Both the position numbers and the translations under genes were made by a program. DNA of 64,000 bases. It comes from CAWAHD01 sp963781785. Its GTDB lineage: Bacteria > Planctomycetota > Planctomycetia > Isosphaerales > Isosphaeraceae. The stretch lies in NCBI GenBank assembly GCA_963781785.1, contig CAWAHD010000002.1:4712001-4776000 (forward strand), read 5' to 3'. A model generated the notes under the pieces. The model saw only the letters and a list, made by a program, of their open reading frames with translations, searched no databases and was not told the origin of the DNA. This document shows, one piece after another, positions 55,643 to 64,000 of this stretch (the stretch's first letter is position 1; every line of letters begins with the position of its first letter).

Positions 55643-58600
55643 TCACCAGGCCGTCGCGCTCTGTTTGTTTTTCGATGATCGCCTCAGCAAAATCTGTCTC
55701 GCCCCGGCTGCCGTCAGGGAGATCCCGATCAGCCCGGCCAATCTCGAAACCCGGATTTCGGCGCGTTGAGAATGCTCGGGTTCGAGACCGGGGAACTGCC
55801 AGGAAGGGCTCTCCGCCTTGAGCAAACGGGAAACCGCACTCGCTGATTTCGTGACCGGCCTGAGCACGAAGCCCAGGGGCACCGACGCGACCGCGGTTCT
55901 TCCCTGCCGGACCCAGGAGCCGATCGCCACGTCGATGGCGGCCAAGAGCTCACGATTGGCCAGCGACCCTTGACCAGCCCGGGGGGCGGTCGGTTGCAGG
56001 AATGTGGACGTGCCCGGCTTGGGGCTGCCCGAATCCTCGTCGAGGAAGCTCGTGCCGGGCTGTTCGGGCTTGGCCGGCTGCTGTTCCTGGCGGAGGCGCT
56101 CATCGGCCTCGCTCCGAACTCTTTCGATCGCTTGATCCACGCCGCTCACGTAGCGGGCCCACGCCGGCGCAGATTGCAGAATGGGCTGATTGGACGCGAT
56201 CAAGTCGGCAAACTCGTCGTAATCTTCCGAGCTGCGGGTCGTCCAGGCGACGGTGTTGCCGGATGAGCTCGGACCGGACGCCGCGGCCTGTGCGGCTGCG
56301 GCCTCGGCGGTTTGCTCGCTCTCGGACGGCGATTCGATCGTGAACGTCAAGAGAGTGCCGATCAGAGCCAGTGACGTCTCGTTCAAGGAAAGGAGCTGAG
56401 CGGCTCCGGAGATCGAGCTGGCCGACGAATTCGCCGACAGTGCCCCGGTCTCCTCGAGCTGAAAACCAAGCAAGGTGGCGGATTCCGCGCCGTCGGTGGT
56501 CGCATAGAATTCCATGCTGTCGTTGTTGAAGCTGGCCAGGGCCAGGGCGGATGGATTGGGAAGCCCGGGCGCTGAAATGACGGACGAAAGGGCGAGCCCG
56601 TTCTCACCTCCCAAGAGGAGCGCGATGTTACCGTCGGCATTATTGGCAACCACCAGGCTATCCTGGCCGTTTCCCTGGAGGTCCACCGCGAATGCTGCGG
56701 TGGGATCGGTTCCGCCGGTTGAAATCGACTCCATGAACGGCGACCCGCTCCCCAGGCCCGAGATCAAGGTCACGTTGTCGGAACCCGAGTTGACGGTCAA
56801 CAAGTCCTGACTGGTGCTGCTCATGAAATGCCCGACGAAGAGCGCACTCGGATCCGTCCCCACGGGATACACGGTCGGATCCTGGTCGTTGAAGAAGCCG
56901 TTGCCGATACCCTCTAGCAGCCAGACATTGTTCGAGCCGCTGTTGGCGACGAGGAGGTCGGGCACGCTGCTGCCGCGTACGTAAGCAACCTGGGTGGAGA
57001 CCGGCCCGTTGCCCACTTTGAGGCGGGGCCCGGGCACGAATGTGAAGCCGTTTCCCACCTTCTCGTTGATCAAGATCGAAACGTCATTGGAGCCCTTGTC
57101 GGCGATGATCAGGTCGGGCCGGCCGTCACCGTTGACGTCGGCGACGGTGATTCCGACCGGGTTGGTGCCGGTGAAGAATCCATTACCGCCGTTGAGCGCC
57201 GGGCCGAAAGTCCCACTCCCCAGCCCTGGGTAGACGAGGACGTTGTTCGAGCCGCTGTTGGCGACGATCAGGTCGAGAATCCCGTTATTGTTCAGGTCGG
57301 CCAGGGTGACCGCGCCCGGCGATATCAGCCCGGTCCCGGCATTCCCCAGGACGGTCGTACCGCCGCCCACCGTCTGGATGACGAGCTGATCGGTGAGCTG
57401 ATCGGCGAAGATGAACGCCGCCGGGGTGCTTCCACCCTGGGTGTAGACTGCCATCGACACTTGTTGATCGAGGCTCTGGATGGCCCGGAACGTGCCGTTG
57501 CCGTTGCCGATCAGGGCGACCACGTCGCCCAGGGGGTTGCTCACGAGCAGGTCGGGGATGCCATCGCCATTCAAGTCTGCGACCGTGAGGCCATTGGGTT
57601 CAAACCCGACTTTGATCGCCGTCGGCGGCAGGAAGCCTCCGTGGCCATTGCTTTGTTCGATGTAGAGTCCCTCGGAGGTGAGGATGGCCAGTCCGGATAC
57701 GCCGTTGCCGCTGAAGTCGACGGCACGGATCACCAGCGGGTTGCCCGGCGTCGGGAAGATCGCCGGATTGGACAGACGGCCGTCTCCCAGGCCCGCAAGC
57801 AGTCCGAAGGTGTTGGAGCCCGGGTTGAGGGCGACCAGCGAGGGGAGACCGCCGGACGTGAAGGTGCCGGCGCTCAAGCTCGTGGTGCCCTCCAGGCTCG
57901 AAACCGGTGACGGGACGGCCGTCCCGACGCCATAAGGCCCAGGGCCGGCGCGATAGAGCATCGGGGACGCGAACGATCCCCCTCCGAGGTTTTCCAAGAC
58001 GCCAACCTCGCCGGAGAGCCTGTCGGTGTACACGATGTCCAGCCGGCCATCCTGCTCGAGATCGGCCACCTGAATATCCGAAGCGCCCACGCCGACCGGC
58101 AAATCGATTGGCGGCAGGAACCAGCCGCCTCCATCGCCGGGGTGCACCCAGATCGTGCCATCGCCCGCGTTGCGGACGATCAAGTCGGTCACTCCGTTGC
58201 CGTCAAGGTCGGCTGCCAGGATCTCCGCGGGCTCAGAGCCGGTCGCCAGCGAGGCGACCTTGACAAAGCCGGTCGAGCGCACAGCGAAGAACGAGATCGC
58301 GTTGTCGTTGGCGTCGACACTGGCGAGCAGGGGACCGAGATCGGTCGAGACGAAGGCGATGCCCCGCGACGGGTTGCCCGGGTTGACCGTAACGGGGGGC
58401 GCAAAGCTTCCGGGCTCGCCCGGTCGCCCCGCGCGGAAAAGGATGTCGCCGGCCGCATCGACCACCGAAACATCGGGAGCACCGTCGCCGTTCAGGTCGG
58501 CGACCAGCGGTGTGTCGAGACGGACGAGGTCCACGACCGACGGGTCGGAGAAGGTGCCGTCGCCATTGGAGAGCCGCACCTGCACACTGTCGGGACTTGT

Positions 58601-61270
58601 GCGGGTGAGCGCCAGGTCAGTCCGGCCGTTGCCGGCGAAATCGCCCGTCGCGAGGGCTGTCGCATACCCCGACCCACCGAGCGCGTAGGGTGTCGGGGGC
58701 TGGAACGTGCCGTCGCCGTCGCCCAGGTATACGGAGTAGTCGTCGGTGCCATTCCCGTTGGAATCGGCGGTGACCAGGTCGACCTTGCCATTGCTCGTGA
58801 ACGTTCCCGAGGCGATCGCAATCGGAGCCGCCAGCTCGCCACTCGCGAGCTGCTGGGCGGTCTCGAGGGGGATCACCTGGCTGGTCCGGAACGTGCCGTC
58901 GTCGTTGCCCAAGAGCACGTCGACGGTATCTCCGTATCCGGGATAGTTATTCGCACTCGCGACTGCCAGATCGGTCAGGCCGTTGTTGCGGAAATCGCCG
59001 GTCGTGAGCGCAAGATTGAAGGGCAAGAAGGGAAAGACCTCACCCAGGGAGATTGTGGAGCCCTGCGTGAAGGTGCCGTCGCCATTGCCCAGGAGCACCG
59101 TGACGGCGTCGGTATATTCATCGGCGACGGCCAGGTCGAGGTGTCCGCTATTTGTGAAGTTACCCGCCACGATGGCGTCCGGAGAAAGGTATGGACTGGG
59201 ATTGGAGGGATCCGTGGGATCCACGAGCGCGATCGTCTGGCCGATGGTGAACTTCCCCTCGCCGTTTCCCACGAGGATGGTCACATCGCTCTGGTTGCGA
59301 TCGACCACGGCCAGGTCGACCTGCCCGTTGCCAGTGAAGTCGCCGGCGGCGATCGCCCACGGGTCGGGCACGGTGATCGTGGAGCTCTGGAACGTGCCGT
59401 CGCCGTTGCCCAGAAGGATGTCGACCTCGTTCTGGTTCGGGTCGGTGACAGCCAGGTCGGTGCGGCCGTCGTTGTTGAAGTCGGCCGCCACGATGTCAGT
59501 CGGATTCGGGGGCAAGCGAGCATCGCTCTCCTGCGGCAAGGCGACGGTCAAGGGTTGCTGGAATGTGCCGTCGCCGTTGCCCGGCAGGATCGTCACACTG
59601 TTTGCGCCCTGGTCGACGATGGCGACGCCGAGATTGCCGTTGCCCGTGAAGTCGCCCGTCGTGAGGGCGGCCGTGGAATAGCCGGCCGGGGTATTCCCGG
59701 GCGGTTCCTCGAACGTACCGTCGCCCTTGCCCAGGAGCACGGAGATGTCGGAGGAGCCGGCGTTTCCCGTGGCCAGGTCGAGCCGGCCGTCGCCGTTGAA
59801 ATCACCCGCCACGATCGCGATCGGCGCTGTCCCCGGTGCCACGCCGCCGGCGCTCGTCACGGTGCTATTTGCGGTCGGACTGTGTATTGCGGCCTGAAAT
59901 GTGCCGTCGCCGTTGCCCAGGAGCACCGACACGTCGTTGGAGTTGGCGTCGGCCACGGCCAGGTCGGTGATACCGCTTTCGGTGAAGTCGCCCGTGACGA
60001 TCGAGTAGGGGTTCGCCCCGACGGCGTAGGTCGCCACGGGCTGGGCCTGGAATGTGCCGTGGCCGTTGCCCTGCAGGATATCGACTGCGCTGTTGCTGGC
60101 GTCGGTCACAGCCAGGTCCACGTTGCCGGTGCCGAACTCACCCGCCACGATCGATGTCAGCGTGGTCCCCGGAAGCTCGATGGTTTGCGTCGTGGAGAAG
60201 TTCCCATCGCCCGAGTTGGACAGGATGGTGACATCCGCCGAGTTGATGTCGGCGACGGCCAGGTCGAGCAGGCCATTGTTTGCGAACTCGTCCGCGGCGA
60301 TTGACACGGGCCCGACGCCGACCGGGATCGGCGGCAGCGCCTGAAACGTCCCGTCTCCCTTGCCCATGAGCACAACGACGTCATCCGTGGCACCGCCTGT
60401 GTCGGCGACGGCGACGGCCAGGTCGGTCTGGCCGTTGCCGAAGTTGCCCGCCACGATGGCATCGGGCACGCCGGGGACCTCCAAGCCGATCGTCGTCGCC
60501 GGCTCGAAAGTGCCGTCCCCGTTGCCGAGGGAGATCGAAACAGCATCGGTGCCGCCGAGCGCGACGGCCACGTCGAGATTGCGATCGCCGTTGAAGTAGC
60601 CGACCGCGATCGCGGTCGGGTATGTCGTGGGATCAGCCAGTGCGCCGGTCGCAGATGGGGCCTCGAACGTCCCATCGCCGGTTCCCAGGTGGACCCCGTC
60701 GGGGGCGACGATGTCGACGATGCCGTTGTTCGTGAAATCGCCGACGGCGATCGGCGCAAAGCCCGTCCCCTGGAAGCTGGGAGCCAGCGCCAGGGATTGA
60801 CTCGGGTCGGACGCCGGAGTGAGCGACGTCGAGAGCGAGTAAGCGCCCGCGCCGGCAAGGCTCTGCACCTCGAGAATGTCGAACCCCGCCGCGACATGTT
60901 GATCGATCAAGGCGTCGAGTCGCCCGAGCGACTGGCCATCGCTCTGGACCAGCAGGTGGTCCTGGCTGTCGAACAGCGAGAGCCTCAAGAGCAGGGAGCC
61001 GGACTCCGCGTGGGTCTGGGCGATCAGGCGACCGTCGGAACTCGGCTGGACCTCGTAGTAATCAGCTCCTCCCGGGGTCAGATTCCCCGGCAGCGCACTT
61101 CCGATGGGGATGAGCAGAGGATTTTGCAGGCTCCCCGTCAGCAACAGCCGCTGTTCCAGCCACATGGAACCGGAAAACCAGGAACCACGGGCAGAACGAA
61201 TGGATCCGCGTCGGCTCGTCACATTCTTTGTGGCGATTCGGGTCGACCTGGGGAGGAACATCGGGGGCAT
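55643..61270 (-). CDS. Giant FG-GAP/VCBS-repeat surface protein
   Basis: About 1875 residues from ATG 61270 (MPPMFLPRSTRIATKNVTSR); ATG 61261 is also possible. After an N-terminal basic stretch comes 'WLEQRLLLTGS', a motif common near the start of planctomycete surface proteins. Then a ~130-residue beta domain and more than twenty FG-GAP/VCBS units of the type 'GDFNGDGRLDLATGNAGSSDISVLLGKGDGTF', each with a DxDxDG-like calcium loop; together they should form several beta-propellers. The last 250 residues are helical, with a C-terminal hydrophobic segment and basic tail ('GLIGISLTAAGARQILLRRSSKNK') that could anchor it. Adhesion or matrix role is inference. No frame break, unlike many neighbours. 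Confidence 0.88.
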   Translation of the reverse strand: MPPMFLPRSTRIATKNVTSRRGSIRSARGSWFSGSMWLEQRLLLTGSLQNPLLIPIGSALPGNLTPGGADYYEVQPSSDGRLIAQTHAESGSLLLRLSLFDSQDHLLVQSDGQSLGRLDALIDQHVAAGFDILEVQSLAGAGAYSLSTSLTPASDPSQSLALAPSFQGTGFAPIAVGDFTNNGIVDIVAPDGVHLGTGDGTFEAPSATGALADPTTYPTAIAVGYFNGDRNLDVAVALGGTDAVSISLGNGDGTFEPATTIGLEVPGVPDAIVAGNFGNGQTDLAVAVADTGGATDDVVVLMGKGDGTFQALPPIPVGVGPVSIAADEFANNGLLDLAVADINSADVTILSNSGDGNFSTTQTIELPGTTLTSIVAGEFGTGNVDLAVTDASNSAVDILQGNGHGTFQAQPVATYAVGANPYSIVTGDFTESGITDLAVADANSNDVSVLLGNGDGTFQAAIHSPTANSTVTSAGGVAPGTAPIAIVAGDFNGDGRLDLATGNAGSSDISVLLGKGDGTFEEPPGNTPAGYSTAALTTGDFTGNGNLGVAIVDQGANSVTILPGNGDGTFQQPLTVALPQESDARLPPNPTDIVAADFNNDGRTDLAVTDPNQNEVDILLGNGDGTFQSSTITVPDPWAIAAGDFTGNGQVDLAVVDRNQSDVTILVGNGEGKFTIGQTIALVDPTDPSNPSPYLSPDAIVAGNFTNSGHLDLAVADEYTDAVTVLLGNGDGTFTQGSTISLGEVFPFLPFNLALTTGDFRNNGLTDLAVASANNYPGYGDTVDVLLGNDDGTFRTSQVIPLETAQQLASGELAAPIAIASGTFTSNGKVDLVTADSNGNGTDDYSVYLGDGDGTFQPPTPYALGGSGYATALATGDFAGNGRTDLALTRTSPDSVQVRLSNGDGTFSDPSVVDLVRLDTPLVADLNGDGAPDVSVVDAAGDILFRAGRPGEPGSFAPPVTVNPGNPSRGIAFVSTDLGPLLASVDANDNAISFFAVRSTGFVKVASLATGSEPAEILAADLDGNGVTDLIVRNAGDGTIWVHPGDGGGWFLPPIDLPVGVGASDIQVADLEQDGRLDIVYTDRLSGEVGVLENLGGGSFASPMLYRAGPGPYGVGTAVPSPVSSLEGTTSLSAGTFTSGGLPSLVALNPGSNTFGLLAGLGDGRLSNPAIFPTPGNPLVIRAVDFSGNGVSGLAILTSEGLYIEQSNGHGGFLPPTAIKVGFEPNGLTVADLNGDGIPDLLVSNPLGDVVALIGNGNGTFRAIQSLDQQVSMAVYTQGGSTPAAFIFADQLTDQLVIQTVGGGTTVLGNAGTGLISPGAVTLADLNNNGILDLIVANSGSNNVLVYPGLGSGTFGPALNGGNGFFTGTNPVGITVADVNGDGRPDLIIADKGSNDVSILINEKVGNGFTFVPGPRLKVGNGPVSTQVAYVRGSSVPDLLVANSGSNNVWLLEGIGNGFFNDQDPTVYPVGTDPSALFVGHFMSSTSQDLLTVNSGSDNVTLISGLGSGSPFMESISTGGTDPTAAFAVDLQGNGQDSLVVANNADGNIALLLGGENGLALSSVISAPGLPNPSALALASFNNDSMEFYATTDGAESATLLGFQLEETGALSANSSASSISGAAQLLSLNETSLALIGTLLTFTIESPSESEQTAEAAAAQAAASGPSSSGNTVAWTTRSSEDYDEFADLIASNQPILQSAPAWARYVSGVDQAIERVRSEADERLRQEQQPAKPEQPGTSFLDEDSGSPKPGTSTFLQPTAPRAGQGSLANRELLAAIDVAIGSWVRQGRTAVASVPLGFVLRPVTKSASAVSRLLKAESPSWQFPGLEPEHSQRAEIRVSRLAGLIGISLTAAGARQILLRRSSKNKQSATAW

Positions 61271-61308
61271 ACCTCGGTCAGTGACTCGTCGTGAAAGACT
61301 AAAGTCGC

Positions 61309-64000
61309 TCACGAGCGCGGCTTCTTGTTCGACGCGATCAGCTCCTCGTACTTGAGCCGCCACTTGATCGCCTGCAGGGCAGGGTCGAACTGGACCGTGT
61401 CCCGCCAGAAGGCCGCGCGTTTCTCGGGTGCCTCTTTTTCGAACGCCTCTCGGACCAATCGAACAGAGATATCTTGATAATTGGAAGAAAGCAAGCGGGC
61501 AGCACGGCCCTTCGCAGCCACTTCGTTCAGGGCGGCCAGAGACGCCCTCGCGTAGATCCGTGCTGCGTTATATGTAATCCGCGGGCTGGCGCCGCCCAGC
61601 CGCAGTGCCTCGATCGCGTCAGCGACCGCCGCGCGATGATCGCCGAGCATGGCGTGGGCCATTCCCCGGCCGCACCGAGCGTCGCTCTTGGCAGAATCGA
61701 GCTTGATCGCTCCCTCGAAGTCAACCAGGGCGGGTTTGGGCGAGTCAAAGAGCAGGTACGCCCAGCCGCGCTCGACCAGGAGCCGGCCATCGTCGGGGAG
61801 GAATTCGAGAGCCCGGCTGTAATCTCGGATCGCGCCGGCATAGTCGTTATGTGCGGCCTGCGCCAGGCCGCGCAGCTCGTAGAGCACGGCCGATTTCCGG
61901 CCCTTCTTGCCGAGAGCGACGTCGCACGAGCGGACCACCTCATCGAAACGTCTCAGTTGGAGCAGGGCCTTGATTTTCAGGACGTGAGCCTCGGGATAGT
62001 CGTGCATCACCTGGAGCGCGCGCTGGCATTCACCGAGAGCATCCTCGAAACGCTCATCCGCATAGAGCAGCTCACCAAGCTTGGTATGGTCCTGGGCCAG
62101 GACCGGATTATCGGGTTTCTCATGGAGGATCGCGATCTTCAGATCGGCGGCCGCTCTGGCGCGGTGGGCGCCATCGCCCACGCTTTGCTCAAGCGCCGCT
62201 CGTCCCCGATAGAGCGCCGCCATATCCGGCTTCAGGTCGATTGCCCGGCTGAACTCTTCAATCGCCTCGTCGATTTTCCCTTGTTTCTGATAGACGTAGG
62301 CGAGCTCCGCGTGGGCCAGGAACGGGTCTTTCTTGACGTGGATGGCCGCTTCACAGTCGGCCTTTGCGAGATCGAGGCGGCCCCGCTGGTAGCGAACGAG
62401 GCCGCGGTTCACGAGGAGAGTGTACTGGAGCTCGGGATCCGGCGCGAGTTTGAGTCTTTCGAGGGCTTGTTGCAAGTCCGTCTCGGCTTCATCGAACTCG
62501 ACGTCGTTCTTTTTCAGGGCACCAAGCTGACCGCTGGCAAAGCTGCGTAGCAGGTACAGCCAGACAAATTCGGGGTCCGTGCGAATACAGTCGTCCAAGC
62601 ACGCCCTGGCCGCATCGAACCTCCTCGTCTGGATATAGCAAATGGCCTGAAGGCACTTGGCCCAGAAGTGGTCGGGAGGTTGCCGCACAACGATCTCGAA
62701 ATCCTGGATCGCCGCGGCGTACCGATGGCTTTTGTACTCCTCTTTGCCGTTCAGGAAGTGATCGAACGCGGTCTTGGGTCGAGTGCTTTCGGCCAGAGCA
62801 AGCTCTCGGGCTTCTGCAGCGTGATCGCCCTTCCGGGCCAGGCATGCCGCTCTGCGCAGGTGATATGCGCGTGAGCCCTCGGGCCGCAAGCGGTTGGCTG
62901 CCTCCAGGATCCGCAGGGCACGGTCGGGCTCTCGCCGGTTCCTCGCTGGCGACCGCCTCTGCCAGGACCAAGAGCATCTCGTACCAGCCTTCCGCAACTT
63001 CGGCCTTCTGGTCGCTCGAAAGTGACGCCGGCAATTCGCCGAAGTTCCAGTCATCGCCCCCCTTGCGCTCGGCGAAGACGTCAAGGGCGTTTTCCGCCGG
63101 CTTGCCAGGACCAAGATCGGCACGAGCCGAGCGCATCATCCCGGCGAACATTCCCAGCGGGTCATCGGCCGACTCGGGCGTGGGGTCCCCGATCTTCGCG
63201 GCCGAGATGCCGGTAAACTTCGTGTCCCGAAAAAGGGCTTCTTTGCGGTGATGTTGGAAAATGTGAAAGCGTTTCTGGACCTCTTCGCTCGCCAGTTCCT
63301 CGGTGCGGCGCGCTATCCGCCGCCAACGCTTTCTCGACGTCCCCGAGCATCTTGGTGGTTTGCCCGTAGATGCTCGCGAACTCGCGGTTGTTTTCGCGTT
63401 CGAGGAGGGCCTTCCGCGACGCCAGGATCCGCTGGCTTTCATTGAGGTTGCGCCCGGAGATCGCCTCCTGGGCGCGGATCAGGTCGTTGGCAGAAGCCTT
63501 CAGCACGCCGGAGTTGTACCGCTCGGCGTCTCGCTCCAGGGTCCGCTTGTGATCGAGGTACCACCAGCCGCCGCCAATCATGCCGGCGATGAGGAGCGCC
63601 CCGACGGCCGACAGGCTGGCCAAGGTCGGATGCCGTCTGGCCCACTTGACGGTGCGCTCGATCGGCGGCGTTCGCCGCGCCCGGATCGGCTCTCCGGCCA
63701 GGTACCGCTTCAGGTCCTCGGCCATATCCTTGGCGGTGGCGTACCGCTTTTTGGGCTCTTTTTGCAGGCACTTCATGCAGATGGTCTCGAGGTCGCGCGG
63801 CACCCGGAATTGCACGCGCGACGGTGAGACCGGGTCCTGCTCGATCACCTGCTTGACGGTCTCGATCGCCGACGATCCCTTGAACGGCGGCCGCCCGGCG
63901 AGCATCTCGTAGAGGATCGCTCCCAGCGCGTAAATGTCGGCGGGCGGGCCTGCTGATTTCGTATCGCCCCGGGCTTGCTCGGGCGCCATGTAGCTGGGCG
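61309..64000 (-). CDS. Ser/Thr protein kinase with TPR domain, N-lobe cut by right edge, two frame breaks
   Basis: The fragment starts inside the kinase domain at 'YMAPEQARGDTKSAGPPADIYALGAILYEMLAGRPPFKG' (APE motif and the following helix), with 'PRDLETICMKCLQKEPKKRYATAKDMAEDLKRYLAGEPI' closing the domain, as in planctomycete Hanks-type kinases. One transmembrane helix ('LSAVGALLIAGMIGGGWWYL') follows, then a helical linker and about ten TPRs ('AYVYQKQGKIDEAIEEFSRAIDLKP'). Frame breaks: one extra base at about 63317-63318 ('KALAA|IARRTEELASEEV') and one at about 62939-62942 ('AEAVAS|ENRREPDRALRILEA'). The TPRs face outside if the kinase is cytoplasmic. It phosphorylates unknown targets. Confidence 0.87.

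Noticed and set aside
58142..60304. A 720-residue open frame on the plus strand opposite the FG-GAP gene
   Set aside because: It is a shadow of the highly repetitive, GC-rich FG-GAP coding sequence; its translation is low-complexity Val/Arg/Asp-rich repeats without family similarity.

Overview
The window reads as a GC-rich chromosome segment from the phylum Planctomycetota, most like the Isosphaeraceae/Gemmatales side (inference from gene content; no 16S rRNA is present). The markers are a DUF1552 + DUF1592-type cytochrome pair, a DUF1080 sugar hydrolase, a very large heme protein with LamG and propeller domains, a giant FG-GAP/VCBS surface protein with the 'LExRxLLT' N-terminal motif, a membrane protein beginning with the 'QFTIRSLMYLVAV' type of helix, a Ser/Thr kinase fused to TPRs, and a complete alternative complex III (ACIII) operon.

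Layout. 1-4.9 kb (minus): RND efflux permease, cut by the left edge, preceded by its TolC-type outer-membrane partner. 5.1-21.7 kb (minus): one respiratory super-operon read from 21.7 kb leftward: actA, actB, actC, actD, actE, actF, a small one-helix protein, a SCO copper chaperone, then cytochrome c oxidase subunits II (with fused cytochrome c), I, III and IV, and last a 1301-residue diheme protein whose start overlaps the subunit IV stop. Most junctions are ATGA or GTGA overlaps. ACIII oxidises quinol and passes electrons to a caa3 oxidase of the A2 type. 22.1-27.3 kb (plus): a ~1763-residue patatin-like protein with a large membrane domain inside the catalytic fold. 27.4-32.8 kb: a small membrane protein, a Gly/His-rich secreted protein, a DUF2157/GDYxxLxY pair and an S41 peptidase. 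32.7-37.5 kb: a tandem segmental duplication carrying two TPR proteins and a truncated copy of the S41 gene start. 37.6-40.9 kb: a RelE/ParE-Phd type toxin-antitoxin pair and a BlaI/M56 (BlaR1-like) regulatory pair with a candidate operator-promoter. 41.0-46.0 kb: DUF1552, DUF1592 and DUF1080 proteins. 46.2-55.6 kb: a tiny membrane peptide, a SnoaL/DUF4440 protein, an MFS (Fsr-like) transporter, AMP nucleosidase, a DUF2127 protein, an M1 aminopeptidase, the RNase P RNA gene, RbsD and a large unknown exported protein. 55.6-64 kb (minus): the FG-GAP giant and a Ser/Thr kinase-TPR gene cut by the right edge.

Sixteen single-base frame breaks interrupt ten otherwise intact genes, usually at short G/C or A/T runs. 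In each complete gene, removing or adding one base per site restores an uninterrupted frame of whole codons. They look like uncorrected sequencing or assembly indels, so these genes are annotated here as single units across the breaks. No tRNA, rRNA, insertion sequence or CRISPR array was recognised.
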